Below are positions 35,871-44,917 of a stretch of 64,000 bases of DNA, in pieces. This DNA comes from JALJPB01 sp963933115. GTDB taxonomy: Bacteria > Pseudomonadota > Gammaproteobacteria > Enterobacterales > Alteromonadaceae. Position 1 is the first letter of the stretch. The number at the start of each line of letters is the position of its first letter. Made by a program: the position numbers and the translations under genes. Below the pieces are notes generated by a model, which saw nothing but the letters and a program-made list of their open reading frames with translations, searched no databases and was not told the DNA's origin. Where the stretch lies: the NCBI GenBank assembly GCA_963933115.1, contig CAWVSL010000001.1, forward strand, positions 71,575 through 135,574, written 5' to 3'.

Positions 35871-38800
35871 TTGCTGTTATCTTTCTTACTATTCATTGCG
35901 TTAATATACAAGCAAGTAGCTTTGTCACTTAGTGCTTTAGCAACTTTTGTTTATCAATTGGCTTTTTTATTTTTAGTCACGACTTTGGTGTTAACTTCTG
36001 CATCGGCTGATGAGACCGGCAATAATAAACCTTTTACTGCCGCCCCACTAAAATTTAATCATTTATCTACGGCTGAAGGTTTGGCTCAAAGTCATGTTTC
36101 TAGTATTACTCAAGATGACGAAGGCTTTATTTGGGTTGCAACCCAAGATGGACTTGATAGATACGACGGAAATGTCTTTATTCATTATCGTCACAAGACC
36201 AATGATAAAAAATCTTTAGCTAATAATAACGTTAGAAAAGTCTTTCTTGATAATGAAAATATCATTTGGGTCGCCACTGAAAATGGACTGAGCAAATATA
36301 ATAAAGCGTTAGATAATTTTGACAATTTCGCATATACCCCTAACAATATAAATTCATTGAGAGATAATAAAATATGGGATATTTACCAAGATAACTTTAA
36401 TAAAATATGGGTGGCAACCTCTCAAGGCCTACATATATATGACCCATTAAATAACCACTTCAACCAGATTAGTATTCAAGACTTTGAAGATAATTTCAAA
36501 GAAGTAATAACCATTTTTCAAGATAAAAATAACAATTATTGGATGGGAACACATCAGAAAGGTATATTTATAATTAATGATAAATTATCTTATGCTTTTT
36601 CCCTACAAGAAAAGAACAAATGGGATATTAATATTCCAGCGGTGAGTTTGAATGACATAAAAATTATTGAGGGTGATTATTGGTTAGCTACAGATAATGG
36701 CGTATTTATTGTTTCAGATAGCTATAAAATAACAAAACACTTACCAAAAAAAAATAAAGTGATTGGCCTTTTATCAAATAAAATATCGGCTATTGAGCAA
36801 ACAGGTGATGATAAAGTATGGCTTGCAGGTGAAAATGGTCTAAATCGCGTTAATCTTTTAGATTACTCAATTGAAGAATTTCAAAAAAATGCTTACCCGA
36901 GCTCTTTATCTGAAAATTGGTTGAATGATATTTATAAAGATTCATCTGGAAGACTCTGGTTAGGAACTTATAGTAATGGTTTAAATATTTATAATCCATC
37001 ACCTCAAGTTTTTCATCATACCTATAAAAATAACTTTACTGTAGAGTCTTTTGCAGAAACAAACTCAGGTTCAATTTGGTTATCCACTCAGCAAGATAGG
37101 CTTTATAAATTTACAAATAATATAATCACTGAAGAATTCATCCCTCAAATTAATACCGGGATTTTACAACTGTTTTCTAATAATTCTAATCTGTTGTGGA
37201 TAATAACAAATGATAACGAGTTATATTCTTATGACAACAAACTTGAAATAACCATTCAGTACCCCGAATGGTTTAAGAGCGTAAATACAAAAGAAAATAG
37301 TTCATACACGTTAGCAGATAATAAAATTTGGTTTGTTGATAGTAAAGGTTCTCTACAAAGCTTTGATTTAGAATCAAAAGAATTAAAAAACTATCCCATT
37401 AATCCAACTATTTTCACTTCATTAACTTTTGATAAATCAACAGACAGTCAAATATTGTTAGCAACAGAGTCTACAATCAATCCAACTATCTTCACCTCAT
37501 TAACTGTTGATCCATCAACAAAAAGTCAACTATTGCTAGTAACAGAGTCAAACCAAATCTTTCAATTTGACATCAAAAAAGATAATTACATAAATATATC
37601 ACCTGAAAAAATAAAGCACTTTGGTAATAAAGAAATCAGAAATATTACTGCATCTCTCAATTGGATATGGCTTGGGTCACACTCAGACGGAATTCTGTTA
37701 ATCAATAGAATTAATAATGACGTAACCTATTACAACGATAATAATTTATTAAATAATAATTTTATTGCAGATATTCTCATTGATAAAAATGAAAATGCTT
37801 GGGTAGTAACAAAGAGAGGAATCTCTGTGATAACACCATCTTCGGGAAAAGTAAAAATTTTTACTGAAGACTTTTTAATTTCGGATCATGATTTTTTATC
37901 ATTTCCGACCTTATTAACCTCAGACAAGACAATGTTGTTTGCGGGTTCTAACGGTTTTTATCATTTTGACCCCATGGCAGCTTTTCAAATATCTCAACAA
38001 ATATACAAACCGATATTTATCAATATTTATATTGCTAATAAAAAGATAGCTGTTATTGATAATAAATCAATCAACAAGTCCACGTTAAATCAACAAGTCA
38101 ATTATCTTGATGAAGTGATAGTAGACTACAACCAATCACCACTCAGTATTGAGTTTATTGCACCAAACTCAAAGCTTCTGAGTCAAGTAAGATATAAGTA
38201 TCGTCTTTTAGGCTCAAACGAACAGTGGATTGAAGCAGACCCCTCCTATCTCAGAGCAACATATACCAATTTAACTCCTGGTGATTATAACTTTGAAGTC
38301 CAAGTTTATGACTTATATAACCCTGAATTAATAAAATCAAATAATATCAAAATTCATATTATGTCACCTTGGTGGTTCTCTAAATCAATATTGCTTATAT
38401 ACGCCCTAATAATATTGATCCTCTTGATTTATATTACTCAAAAAATGTATCGCAAAAGTCAATATCACCAGCAAATACAAAAAAGTGAAGAACGTTTAAA
38501 ATTATCTCTTTGGGGTAGCGGCGATGAAATGTGGGATTGGAACATTAACACTGGTCGGATATTTCAGTCGAATGTTTCTGGCGCTTTAGAACTGCCTCAA
38601 GACGGTGCTCATAGCAAAGATGAATATAAAACTCAATTGCATCAGAGTGATATCCCAAGAGTTAAAAAGGCTTTAGATGATCACTTTGAGGGTAAAACAG
38701 AATTTTTTGAAGTTACTTATAGGCTAAAAGATAACAATAACAAGTGGATTTGGGTATTAGAACGAGGGAAAATAGTTGCTAGAGATGAAAACGATAAACC

Positions 38801-40532
38801 TACTCGGATGACAGGAACCCTCAAAGATATTAGTAAAATAAAAGAAACTGAAGAACGACTTAAAATATATGCAAAATGTTTTGAAAATATTTCTGATGGT
38901 CTAATTATTTTTAATGAAAAATTTATTGCTGTAGATATTAATGAAGCTTATCAGCGTATTACGGGTATAACTAAAAATAAAATACTTGGAAAACCCTTAC
39001 AATTTAAGCAATACCCAGAGATTTTGTGTGAAAAAATAAAAGACCAACTGATTAATAATGGTTGTTGGCAGGGTGAAATAAAAAGTGTCCGAGAAAATGG
39101 TGACCTCTATTTAATCGATTTAAATATTAATGTTATTCGTGATGAAAATCGTAAAATATCACACTTCTTTGGCGTTTTTTCTGATATTACAAAGCGCAAA
39201 AGAACTGAACAAAAACTTAGAACACAGGCAAATAATGATAAATTAACGGGCTTACCTAACCGATCATACTTTCAAAAATATCAAGTTAAACTCGTTGAAA
39301 ATAAAATTCAACATGCCATTTTAGTTTTTGGTTTAGATAACTTCAAAAAAATCAATGACTCTCTTGGTCATCAGTTAGGTGACGTGTTGTTATGCCAAGT
39401 TACCCAGCGTCTTTTAAAAATAGTGAGTCGTCAAGACTCTATCTATCGCCTTGGAGGTGATGAGTTTAGTATTATCATTGAAAATACTGATAATATTTAC
39501 GCTATCACTTCATTAGTAAAAAAGATCTTAATAACTATAGCTCAACCACTAAAACTTAGAAGTAAAGAAATTGTTCTTACCGGTAGTATTGGTATTGTTA
39601 TTTATCCTGAGGATGAAGTTTTACCTCATAAGTTATTAAAAAATGCCTATACGGCTATGTATTATGGAAAAAATTTGGGTGGTAATACATATCAATTTTT
39701 TAATGAGTCTATGAATAAGAAAGCGGTAAAGCGCCTACAAATTGAAAGTTTGATCCTTCGTGGCCTTAAAGACGATCTGTTCTCTGTTTATTACCAACCT
39801 AAAATAGAAACCGCCACAGGTAAAGTATCAGGAATAGAAGCACTGGTTCGATATATAACACCGAATAAAAGTTTAATTAGACCTATTGCTTTTATTCCAA
39901 CCGCTGAGGAGACGGGCCAAATAATTGACATAGGTGAAGTCGTCTTAAGAAAGTCCTGCTTTGCTACTAAAAAATGGGTAGACGCAGGCTTATTTGGCGG
40001 AAGAATTGCAGTAAACCTGTCTGCTCTTCAATTTTACCAACCTAACCTAGTTGACGTTATCGCCTCAATACTCATTGAAACAAATCTTCCAGCAAAATAC
40101 TTAGAGCTTGAAATAACTGAAGATACGGTGATGGAATCACCTCAAATAGCAATAGATATTATGTTAAAAATTAGAAGAATGGGTATTTATCTTTCTTTAG
40201 ATGATTTTGGTACCGGTTACTCATCTTTAGTACACTTAAAGAAATTCCCATTTAATACATTAAAAATTGATAAAGCTTTTATTGACGATATTGAATATTG
40301 TGAACAAGGGAGGGAGATGGTTGAAACCATCATTTCTATAGGTCATAACCTTGATATGCTTGTTATTGCAGAGGGAGTAGAAACTAGCAAACAACTGAGC
40401 ATTCTTTTAGGCCTAAAATGTGAACAAATTCAAGGCTATTTATATAGTAAACCATTAAACGAACAGGATATGAACAATTTCCTCTTTACTCATCAAATTA
40501 CTGATAAATCAACGTCGTTTATTAACCGGTAA
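35871..40532 (+). CDS. Hybrid sensor: beta-propeller/Y_Y_Y, PAS-PAS, GGDEF and EAL
   Basis: 1553-residue inner-membrane protein predicted to make and/or break cyclic-di-GMP. Order: hydrophobic N-terminus (1-46), many Reg_prop propeller repeats of the type DEGFIWVATQDGLDRYD (about 60-690), a Y_Y_Y domain (about 770-832), one transmembrane helix (about 838-857), two PAS domains (about 875-1115), GGDEF at 1195-1199 and EAL at 1323-1325. The GGDEF signature is intact, but no RxxD inhibitory site is evident (SRQD at that place). EAL catalytic residues are all present (NLSALQF, EITEDTV, DDFGTGYSSL, IAEGVET). The start is TTG behind AGAGG. The sensor part is probably periplasmic; the ligand is unknown. 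No neighbour is co-oriented close by. Confidence 0.9.
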   Translation: MLLSFLLFIALIYKQVALSLSALATFVYQLAFLFLVTTLVLTSASADETGNNKPFTAAPLKFNHLSTAEGLAQSHVSSITQDDEGFIWVATQDGLDRYDGNVFIHYRHKTNDKKSLANNNVRKVFLDNENIIWVATENGLSKYNKALDNFDNFAYTPNNINSLRDNKIWDIYQDNFNKIWVATSQGLHIYDPLNNHFNQISIQDFEDNFKEVITIFQDKNNNYWMGTHQKGIFIINDKLSYAFSLQEKNKWDINIPAVSLNDIKIIEGDYWLATDNGVFIVSDSYKITKHLPKKNKVIGLLSNKISAIEQTGDDKVWLAGENGLNRVNLLDYSIEEFQKNAYPSSLSENWLNDIYKDSSGRLWLGTYSNGLNIYNPSPQVFHHTYKNNFTVESFAETNSGSIWLSTQQDRLYKFTNNIITEEFIPQINTGILQLFSNNSNLLWIITNDNELYSYDNKLEITIQYPEWFKSVNTKENSSYTLADNKIWFVDSKGSLQSFDLESKELKNYPINPTIFTSLTFDKSTDSQILLATESTINPTIFTSLTVDPSTKSQLLLVTESNQIFQFDIKKDNYINISPEKIKHFGNKEIRNITASLNWIWLGSHSDGILLINRINNDVTYYNDNNLLNNNFIADILIDKNENAWVVTKRGISVITPSSGKVKIFTEDFLISDHDFLSFPTLLTSDKTMLFAGSNGFYHFDPMAAFQISQQIYKPIFINIYIANKKIAVIDNKSINKSTLNQQVNYLDEVIVDYNQSPLSIEFIAPNSKLLSQVRYKYRLLGSNEQWIEADPSYLRATYTNLTPGDYNFEVQVYDLYNPELIKSNNIKIHIMSPWWFSKSILLIYALIILILLIYITQKMYRKSQYHQQIQKSEERLKLSLWGSGDEMWDWNINTGRIFQSNVSGALELPQDGAHSKDEYKTQLHQSDIPRVKKALDDHFEGKTEFFEVTYRLKDNNNKWIWVLERGKIVARDENDKPTRMTGTLKDISKIKETEERLKIYAKCFENISDGLIIFNEKFIAVDINEAYQRITGITKNKILGKPLQFKQYPEILCEKIKDQLINNGCWQGEIKSVRENGDLYLIDLNINVIRDENRKISHFFGVFSDITKRKRTEQKLRTQANNDKLTGLPNRSYFQKYQVKLVENKIQHAILVFGLDNFKKINDSLGHQLGDVLLCQVTQRLLKIVSRQDSIYRLGGDEFSIIIENTDNIYAITSLVKKILITIAQPLKLRSKEIVLTGSIGIVIYPEDEVLPHKLLKNAYTAMYYGKNLGGNTYQFFNESMNKKAVKRLQIESLILRGLKDDLFSVYYQPKIETATGKVSGIEALVRYITPNKSLIRPIAFIPTAEETGQIIDIGEVVLRKSCFATKKWVDAGLFGGRIAVNLSALQFYQPNLVDVIASILIETNLPAKYLELEITEDTVMESPQIAIDIMLKIRRMGIYLSLDDFGTGYSSLVHLKKFPFNTLKIDKAFIDDIEYCEQGREMVETIISIGHNLDMLVIAEGVETSKQLSILLGLKCEQIQGYLYSKPLNEQDMNNFLFTHQITDKSTSFINR
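37398..37553 (+). repeat. 78-bp in-frame tandem duplication inside the sensor gene
   Basis: Two adjacent 26-codon units (residues 510-535 and 536-561) share INPTIFTSLT, DxST, SQ and LL-TES at matching positions. The copies have diverged at several bases, mostly without loss of frame. The duplication lies within the propeller region, where it would add a strand or lengthen a loop. Confidence 0.85.
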
Positions 40533-40676
40533 GGATATTAAAACTTCAATAGGTTGGCCGCAGACGTGGTTAAAGAATTTAGGTGCAGCCAACTGGTGGT
40601 CATAAAAACCACCTGAATTAACGCAGTAATACATATTCATATTACCGGTAAACTAAACAGCAGGGCTAATTAAAAG

Positions 40677-40877
40677 TTATGCCCTAAAAATCAAATAATC
40701 GAAACCAAATAACCGATTAAGCTTCATACGTTTTTCCATACAAAACATTGGCCAAATTAAAGGTCCAAACAATAAACCAGCAATTGCCCATCTCTTTAAT
40801 CCAAGGGTGCCAGTAAAAGCTTGGCAATAGAAAAAAACAGAAGATAAAACGCCCATCACACTAAGAAGTAACAACAC
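40677..40877 (-). CDS. Small membrane protein, 66 residues, unrecognised
   Basis: Two hydrophobic segments (about residues 1-20 and 28-46) with a basic loop (GLKRWA) and a basic tail (MEKRMKLNRLFG) suggest a two-helix inner-membrane protein. It starts with GTG behind GAGGT nine bases upstream. Support for a real gene: a promoter with good boxes and spacing about 75-105 bases upstream, a leader hairpin, and a pair of palindromes over the promoter. I do not recognise a family; similar short proteins may exist in related marine bacteria. Downstream lies the end of the GGDEF/EAL gene in the opposite direction. Confidence 0.6.
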   Translation of the reverse strand: MLLLLSVMGVLSSVFFYCQAFTGTLGLKRWAIAGLLFGPLIWPMFCMEKRMKLNRLFGFDYLIFRA

Positions 40878-40952
40878 AATATTTAGACCTCAACATAAGC
40901 TCTCAAGCCACTTACAAAAGCTATTTTTAAATAGCCTACCAAAATCCTAACT

Positions 40953-40981
40953 AATATAACGAAATTAGAGTATTTATTCAA
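40953..40981 (-). promoter_or_regulatory. Promoter of the 66-codon membrane gene
   Basis: On the minus strand, TTGAAT (-35, 40981-40976) and TATATT (-10, 40958-40953) are separated by exactly 17 bases. The -35 box lies inside a 15-bp palindrome. A short hairpin (GCTATTT pairing with AAATAGC, 40920-40935) followed by TTTT lies in the leader and could attenuate transcription. Confidence 0.55.
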
Positions 40982-41018
40982 TAAATTTTGACCGATATAT
41001 AACATTTATTGAATAAAT
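40972..41018. promoter_or_regulatory. Paired 15-bp palindromes, 32 bp apart (candidate operators)
   Basis: ATTTATTCAATAAAT (40972-40986) and ATTTATTGAATAAAT (41004-41018) are each perfect palindromes around one central base. Centre-to-centre distance is 32 bp, about three helical turns, so both would face the same side. The proximal copy covers the -35 box of the small membrane gene. Confidence 0.55.
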
Positions 41019-41087
41019 TTTAGTTTTATATAATTAATTTAAATAAGGTCAGAAAAAGATGGTTATAACCGACCTCTGTAGAAGCAG

Positions 41088-41113
41088 GATATTGCCAGTT
41101 CTAGGGCAATATC
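41088..41113 (-). other. Hairpin after fadJ
   Basis: GATATTGCC pairs perfectly with GGCAATATC around an eight-base loop, ten bases past the fadJ stop. No T run follows on the minus strand, so it may protect the transcript's 3' end rather than terminate alone. Confidence 0.45.
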
Positions 41114-41122
41114 AATCCTCAG

Positions 41123-43288
41123 TTAATAATAACGCTGGTCTTGCTCTGCCATCTTAATTAAAGCATCACACGGTTCATAACGTTGACCATGCTCACTTGC
41201 CCACTGTGTCAGTTGTGCAACAATACTTTTAGCACCTACTGTATCAATATATCTAAAAGGGCCTCCTAGAAATGGTGGAAAGCCAATACCAAAGATGGTC
41301 CCTACATCGCCATCTCGTGCGTTTCGAATGATACCTTCGTCTAAACAACGAGCAGCTTCATTTAACATCATATAAACGCAACGCTGTGTAATAGCATTAT
41401 CAGAAAGCTTTCCCACTGGTTTTATCGCTAATAAGGTATAAATACTTTCATCGACTTGCTTAATATTCTTCTTAGCTTTTTTGCCATAGAGATAAAAACC
41501 TTTATTCGATTTTTTACCTAAACGACCGTCATTGAGTAGTTTTTCAAAGGCTTGAGGGCCAGCAAAACGTTGACCTAACTCGGCTTGTAATATGGGACCT
41601 ATTTTGGCACCAATATCAATACCAACTTCATCGAGTAGTTGCATGGGACCCACAGGAAAACCAAAATTAACTAACGCTTTATCAATTTTATCAATAGGCT
41701 CACCACTGAGTAATAACATCGCTGCTTCATTCATATAAGGCGCTAAAATACGGTTAATGTAAAAACCGGCTTTGTCTTTGACAACTATCGGTGTTTTCCC
41801 TTGTTTTTTGGCAAAGGCAACCGTTGTTGAAATCGTTTGATCAGATGTTTTTTCATGAGCAATTATTTCAACCAAAGGCATTTTATCAACAGGAGAAAAA
41901 TAGTGTAGACCGATGACATTTTCTGGTCGCTTAGCATTAGCGGCTATTTGCCCGATAGGTAAGCTAGAAGTATTACTGGCAAATATTGTTTGTTCATTAC
42001 AATTTTCTTCAATATCACTGACCATTTTTTGTTTTAATGATAAGTCTTCAAATACGGCTTCAACCACAATATCAATATCATTAAAACCTTGATAATTAAC
42101 TGTGCCGCTGATCATTGAAAGTTGTTGCTGCATCTCGCTATGACCGATAAAACGGTGTTTAACTTTTTTATTTAGTCTTTCAAAACTATATTTAAAAGCA
42201 TGACTTAGTCCTTGCTGCGAAATATCTTTGATACGTGCAGGGGTTTTAGCTTTCGTTGCCGTAACAAAGGCAATTCCTCCCCCCATCAAACCACCACCTA
42301 ATATTCCAACATTATTGATTTTCAATGGTTCTATACCGTCAACACCCTGCTCTTTTTTCATTTGTGTGGTTGCAAAAAATAAGGTTCTTAATTGAACTGA
42401 TACCTGGCTCATTGCCAATTCGCCAAAATGATTTGCTTCGGTTTGATAGCCTTTTGCCGATGTTTGCTCTACTCCCACTCGAACACAATCAATAATTTTT
42501 AATGGTGCAGGATAATGACCTTTAGTTTTAGACAATACAGACTTTGTTGCCTGGAAATAGACAAGTTTTCGACCAACACTATTGTTTTCCAAGATTTTAT
42601 CGATAAAAGACTGTTGACGTTTTTTTGTCTTTACCTTTCCAGAACCAATATTAGCCAGTGCTAATTCCTCTGCTGTTGCAATTAAAATACTACGGGGAAC
42701 CACATCATTAACTAAGCCAGCTTTTAATGCTTGCTTCGCTCTGAGCTGTTTACCTGTCAGCATCATGTCTAACGCTTTTTGAACGCCCACTAATTTTGGT
42801 AAACGCTGTGTCCCTCCTCCTCCAGGTAATAATCCTAACTGTACTTCCGGCACACCTAAAGCAGTTTTCACACTGTCGGAACAAACACGACCATGACAAG
42901 CTAATGCTAGCTCCAAGCCGCCACCTAAACAAGGTCCATTGATTGCGGCAACAACAGGCATATTCATATTTTCTAGTTGATTAAATATCATTTGCCCTTG
43001 GCGAGATAATACCGTTGCTTCTTCTGCTGTGGTGCAGTTGCCAATCATATTAATATCAGCACCTGCAACAAATGAATCTTTCTTACCACTGAGCAGAACT
43101 AAACCTACAATAGTTTTATCATCACTGATTTCTTTTAGCATCTGTGATATTTGCTCACCAAATTCAGCTTTTAAGGTATTCATACTTTCGCCAACTACAT
43201 CCATAACTAAATGGGCAATCCCATTTTTCTGACGAATTAACGTAAACGTATTTTTTTGCTCTATCACTACATTAGTATCATTAGTCAT
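41123..43288 (-). CDS. fadJ: Fatty-acid oxidation complex alpha subunit FadJ
   Basis: Bifunctional enoyl-CoA hydratase / 3-hydroxyacyl-CoA dehydrogenase. The hydratase half has SFVAGADINMIGN and GPCLGGGLELALACHGRV; the dehydrogenase half has the NAD site GILGGGLMGGGIAF and GLHYFSPVDKMPLVEII. 721 residues (E. coli FadJ 714). The frame runs 16 codons further upstream, but the ATG at 43288 overlaps the fadI stop by one base and gives the family N-terminus. The FadJ (rather than FadB) call rests on pairing with fadI and the I-J gene order. Confidence 0.95.
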   Translation of the reverse strand: MTNDTNVVIEQKNTFTLIRQKNGIAHLVMDVVGESMNTLKAEFGEQISQMLKEISDDKTIVGLVLLSGKKDSFVAGADINMIGNCTTAEEATVLSRQGQMIFNQLENMNMPVVAAINGPCLGGGLELALACHGRVCSDSVKTALGVPEVQLGLLPGGGGTQRLPKLVGVQKALDMMLTGKQLRAKQALKAGLVNDVVPRSILIATAEELALANIGSGKVKTKKRQQSFIDKILENNSVGRKLVYFQATKSVLSKTKGHYPAPLKIIDCVRVGVEQTSAKGYQTEANHFGELAMSQVSVQLRTLFFATTQMKKEQGVDGIEPLKINNVGILGGGLMGGGIAFVTATKAKTPARIKDISQQGLSHAFKYSFERLNKKVKHRFIGHSEMQQQLSMISGTVNYQGFNDIDIVVEAVFEDLSLKQKMVSDIEENCNEQTIFASNTSSLPIGQIAANAKRPENVIGLHYFSPVDKMPLVEIIAHEKTSDQTISTTVAFAKKQGKTPIVVKDKAGFYINRILAPYMNEAAMLLLSGEPIDKIDKALVNFGFPVGPMQLLDEVGIDIGAKIGPILQAELGQRFAGPQAFEKLLNDGRLGKKSNKGFYLYGKKAKKNIKQVDESIYTLLAIKPVGKLSDNAITQRCVYMMLNEAARCLDEGIIRNARDGDVGTIFGIGFPPFLGGPFRYIDTVGAKSIVAQLTQWASEHGQRYEPCDALIKMAEQDQRYY

Positions 43289-44598
43289 TAGTCTGTCTCC
43301 ACAATCATTGCTGCACCAAGCCCACCGGCAGCACAAGCGGTAGTTAAGCCAACGCCACCACCTCGACGATTTAATTCATTAAGGGTTTGAGTAATCAAGC
43401 GAGCCCCTGTTGCAGCAAAAGGATGTCCGTAAGCTAAGGAGCCGCCCATTACATTAAATTTGGTCATATCTATTTCACCAATAGCTTTATTTCGACCTAA
43501 ATGTTGCTGGGCAAAATGTTGACTAGCAAACATCTGCATATTTGCTAATGCCTGAGCAGCAAAAGCTTCATGCATTTCAATTAAGTCTAAGTCAGCTAAC
43601 TCCATACCAGCTCGCTTCAGCGCGATAGGTGTGGCATAACTTGGTCCCATTAACATATCTTGCCAAACATCAATGGCGGCAAAGCCATAGCTTCTTATAT
43701 AACCTAACGGTTTATAGCCAAGTTCTTTTGCTTTACCTTCACGCATTAATAATATTGCCGCACCGCCATCAGTTAATGGCGTACTTGTTGCTGCGGTAAC
43801 TGTCCCGTGTTTACGATCAAATACCGGCCGAAGTTTGGCGTAGCTTGCTAATACCGAATTTTCACGAATACAGTTATCTTTTTCAATAAATGATTGATAC
43901 GGTTCCGGGTGAGCGGTCATAACTTCCCCAGCTAATTTACCTTGTTGCCAGCTTTTTGCTGCCAGGGTATGAGAACGATGAGCCAGTGCGTCCTGATCTT
44001 GACGAGATATATTATAAGTTTTTGCCATCTGCTCAGCAGTTTGTCCCATTGAGATTCCCGTTGAATACTCAGCAACACCAGGAGCAACAGGAATTAAGTC
44101 TCTCAAACCTAACTTACGAATTAACGCAATTTTTTGTCCTAATGTTTTAGTTTTACTAATATCTAGTAAGGTTCTAGCTAGCTTTTTAGAAACACCGACC
44201 GGAGCCACAGAAGTAGAGTCGGCGCCACCAGCAATACCAACATCAACCAAACCTGACATAATTGATTCAGTGATGTTAACCGTCGATTGAAAACTAGTCG
44301 CACAAGCACGAGAAACACTGTAAGCATCGGTATTAACATTCATACCAGTTCCTAGCACAATTTCACGGGCAATATTTGGTGCTTCAGGCATTTGAACCAC
44401 TTGGCCAAAAACAAGTTGATCAATAATAGTGGGATCAACATTGTGTTTTTTTAGCAATTCATTAACGACCATTTTACCTAAATCTACAGCAGGCACGCCA
44501 TGAAAGGCTGTCGCTTGTTTAGCAAACGGAGTACGTAAGCCTGCAACAATGGCAATACGTTCGCCTTTTGCTGTTGTTAAAGATTGTGCTTTTGTCAT
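43288..44598 (-). CDS. fadI: 3-ketoacyl-CoA thiolase FadI
   Basis: Thiolase that releases acetyl-CoA in beta-oxidation. The acylated cysteine is Cys99 (VSRACATSFQS); the second active-site parts are the histidine of AYGHPFAATGAR and the cysteine of TTACAAGGLGAAM. 436 residues, identical in length to E. coli FadI. It is the first gene of fadIJ and is preceded 39 bases upstream by a FadR-like palindrome. Confidence 0.96.
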   Translation of the reverse strand: MTKAQSLTTAKGERIAIVAGLRTPFAKQATAFHGVPAVDLGKMVVNELLKKHNVDPTIIDQLVFGQVVQMPEAPNIAREIVLGTGMNVNTDAYSVSRACATSFQSTVNITESIMSGLVDVGIAGGADSTSVAPVGVSKKLARTLLDISKTKTLGQKIALIRKLGLRDLIPVAPGVAEYSTGISMGQTAEQMAKTYNISRQDQDALAHRSHTLAAKSWQQGKLAGEVMTAHPEPYQSFIEKDNCIRENSVLASYAKLRPVFDRKHGTVTAATSTPLTDGGAAILLMREGKAKELGYKPLGYIRSYGFAAIDVWQDMLMGPSYATPIALKRAGMELADLDLIEMHEAFAAQALANMQMFASQHFAQQHLGRNKAIGEIDMTKFNVMGGSLAYGHPFAATGARLITQTLNELNRRGGGVGLTTACAAGGLGAAMIVETD

Positions 44599-44636
44599 TT
44601 TATTCTCCGCTATTGTCTTTTATTCAGCACCACATA

Positions 44637-44651
44637 AGAGGTCGGACCTCT
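44637..44651. promoter_or_regulatory. FadR-like operator upstream of fadIJ
   Basis: AGAGGTCGGACCTCT is a perfect 15-bp palindrome around one central G. Its core GGTCnGACC matches the core of the known FadR box (TGGTCnGACCA). It lies 39-53 bases before the fadI start codon, where a repressor controlled by acyl-CoA would be expected. Confidence 0.7.
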
Positions 44652-44809
44652 AAGGTTAATGATTTATTCTAACGATAATTCAAATTATATCAATGATTAA
44701 AAATTAGATAAAAACATAAATTGATACGACAAGTTAAAATAAAGGCAAGTGATTGAGTTTATTTAAGTTAACTATTGATAATATTTCTTACAATTTCCAC
44801 TACCTAGAG

Positions 44810-44840
44810 TTGTTTTATTCCCTAAGGAACCTTATATAAT
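44810..44840 (+). promoter_or_regulatory. Candidate promoter of the moxR/bat operon
   Basis: TTGTTT (44810-44815) is followed by TATATA after 17 bases, or by the overlapping perfect TATAAT after 19. It is about 80 bases before the moxR start codon. Confidence 0.4.
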
Positions 44841-44917
44841 ATGTGAGGTCTGTATAGACTGAAATGCAAAAAAACTATTACATTATCTTAAAATAAGAAT
44901 TAACAAAGACGCTACCT

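Larger units (their letters stand above)
44599..44917. other. Divergent control region, fadI / moxR
   Basis: 319 bases between divergent operons. It holds the FadR-like palindrome near fadI and a candidate sigma-70 promoter near moxR. Nothing else coding or structured was seen. Confidence 0.6.

Noticed and set aside
43289..43336. Sixteen-codon upstream extension of fadJ
   Set aside because: It lies inside fadI in another frame and encodes a cysteine-rich start unlike FadJ; the TAATG junction at 43288 is the normal fadIJ coupling.
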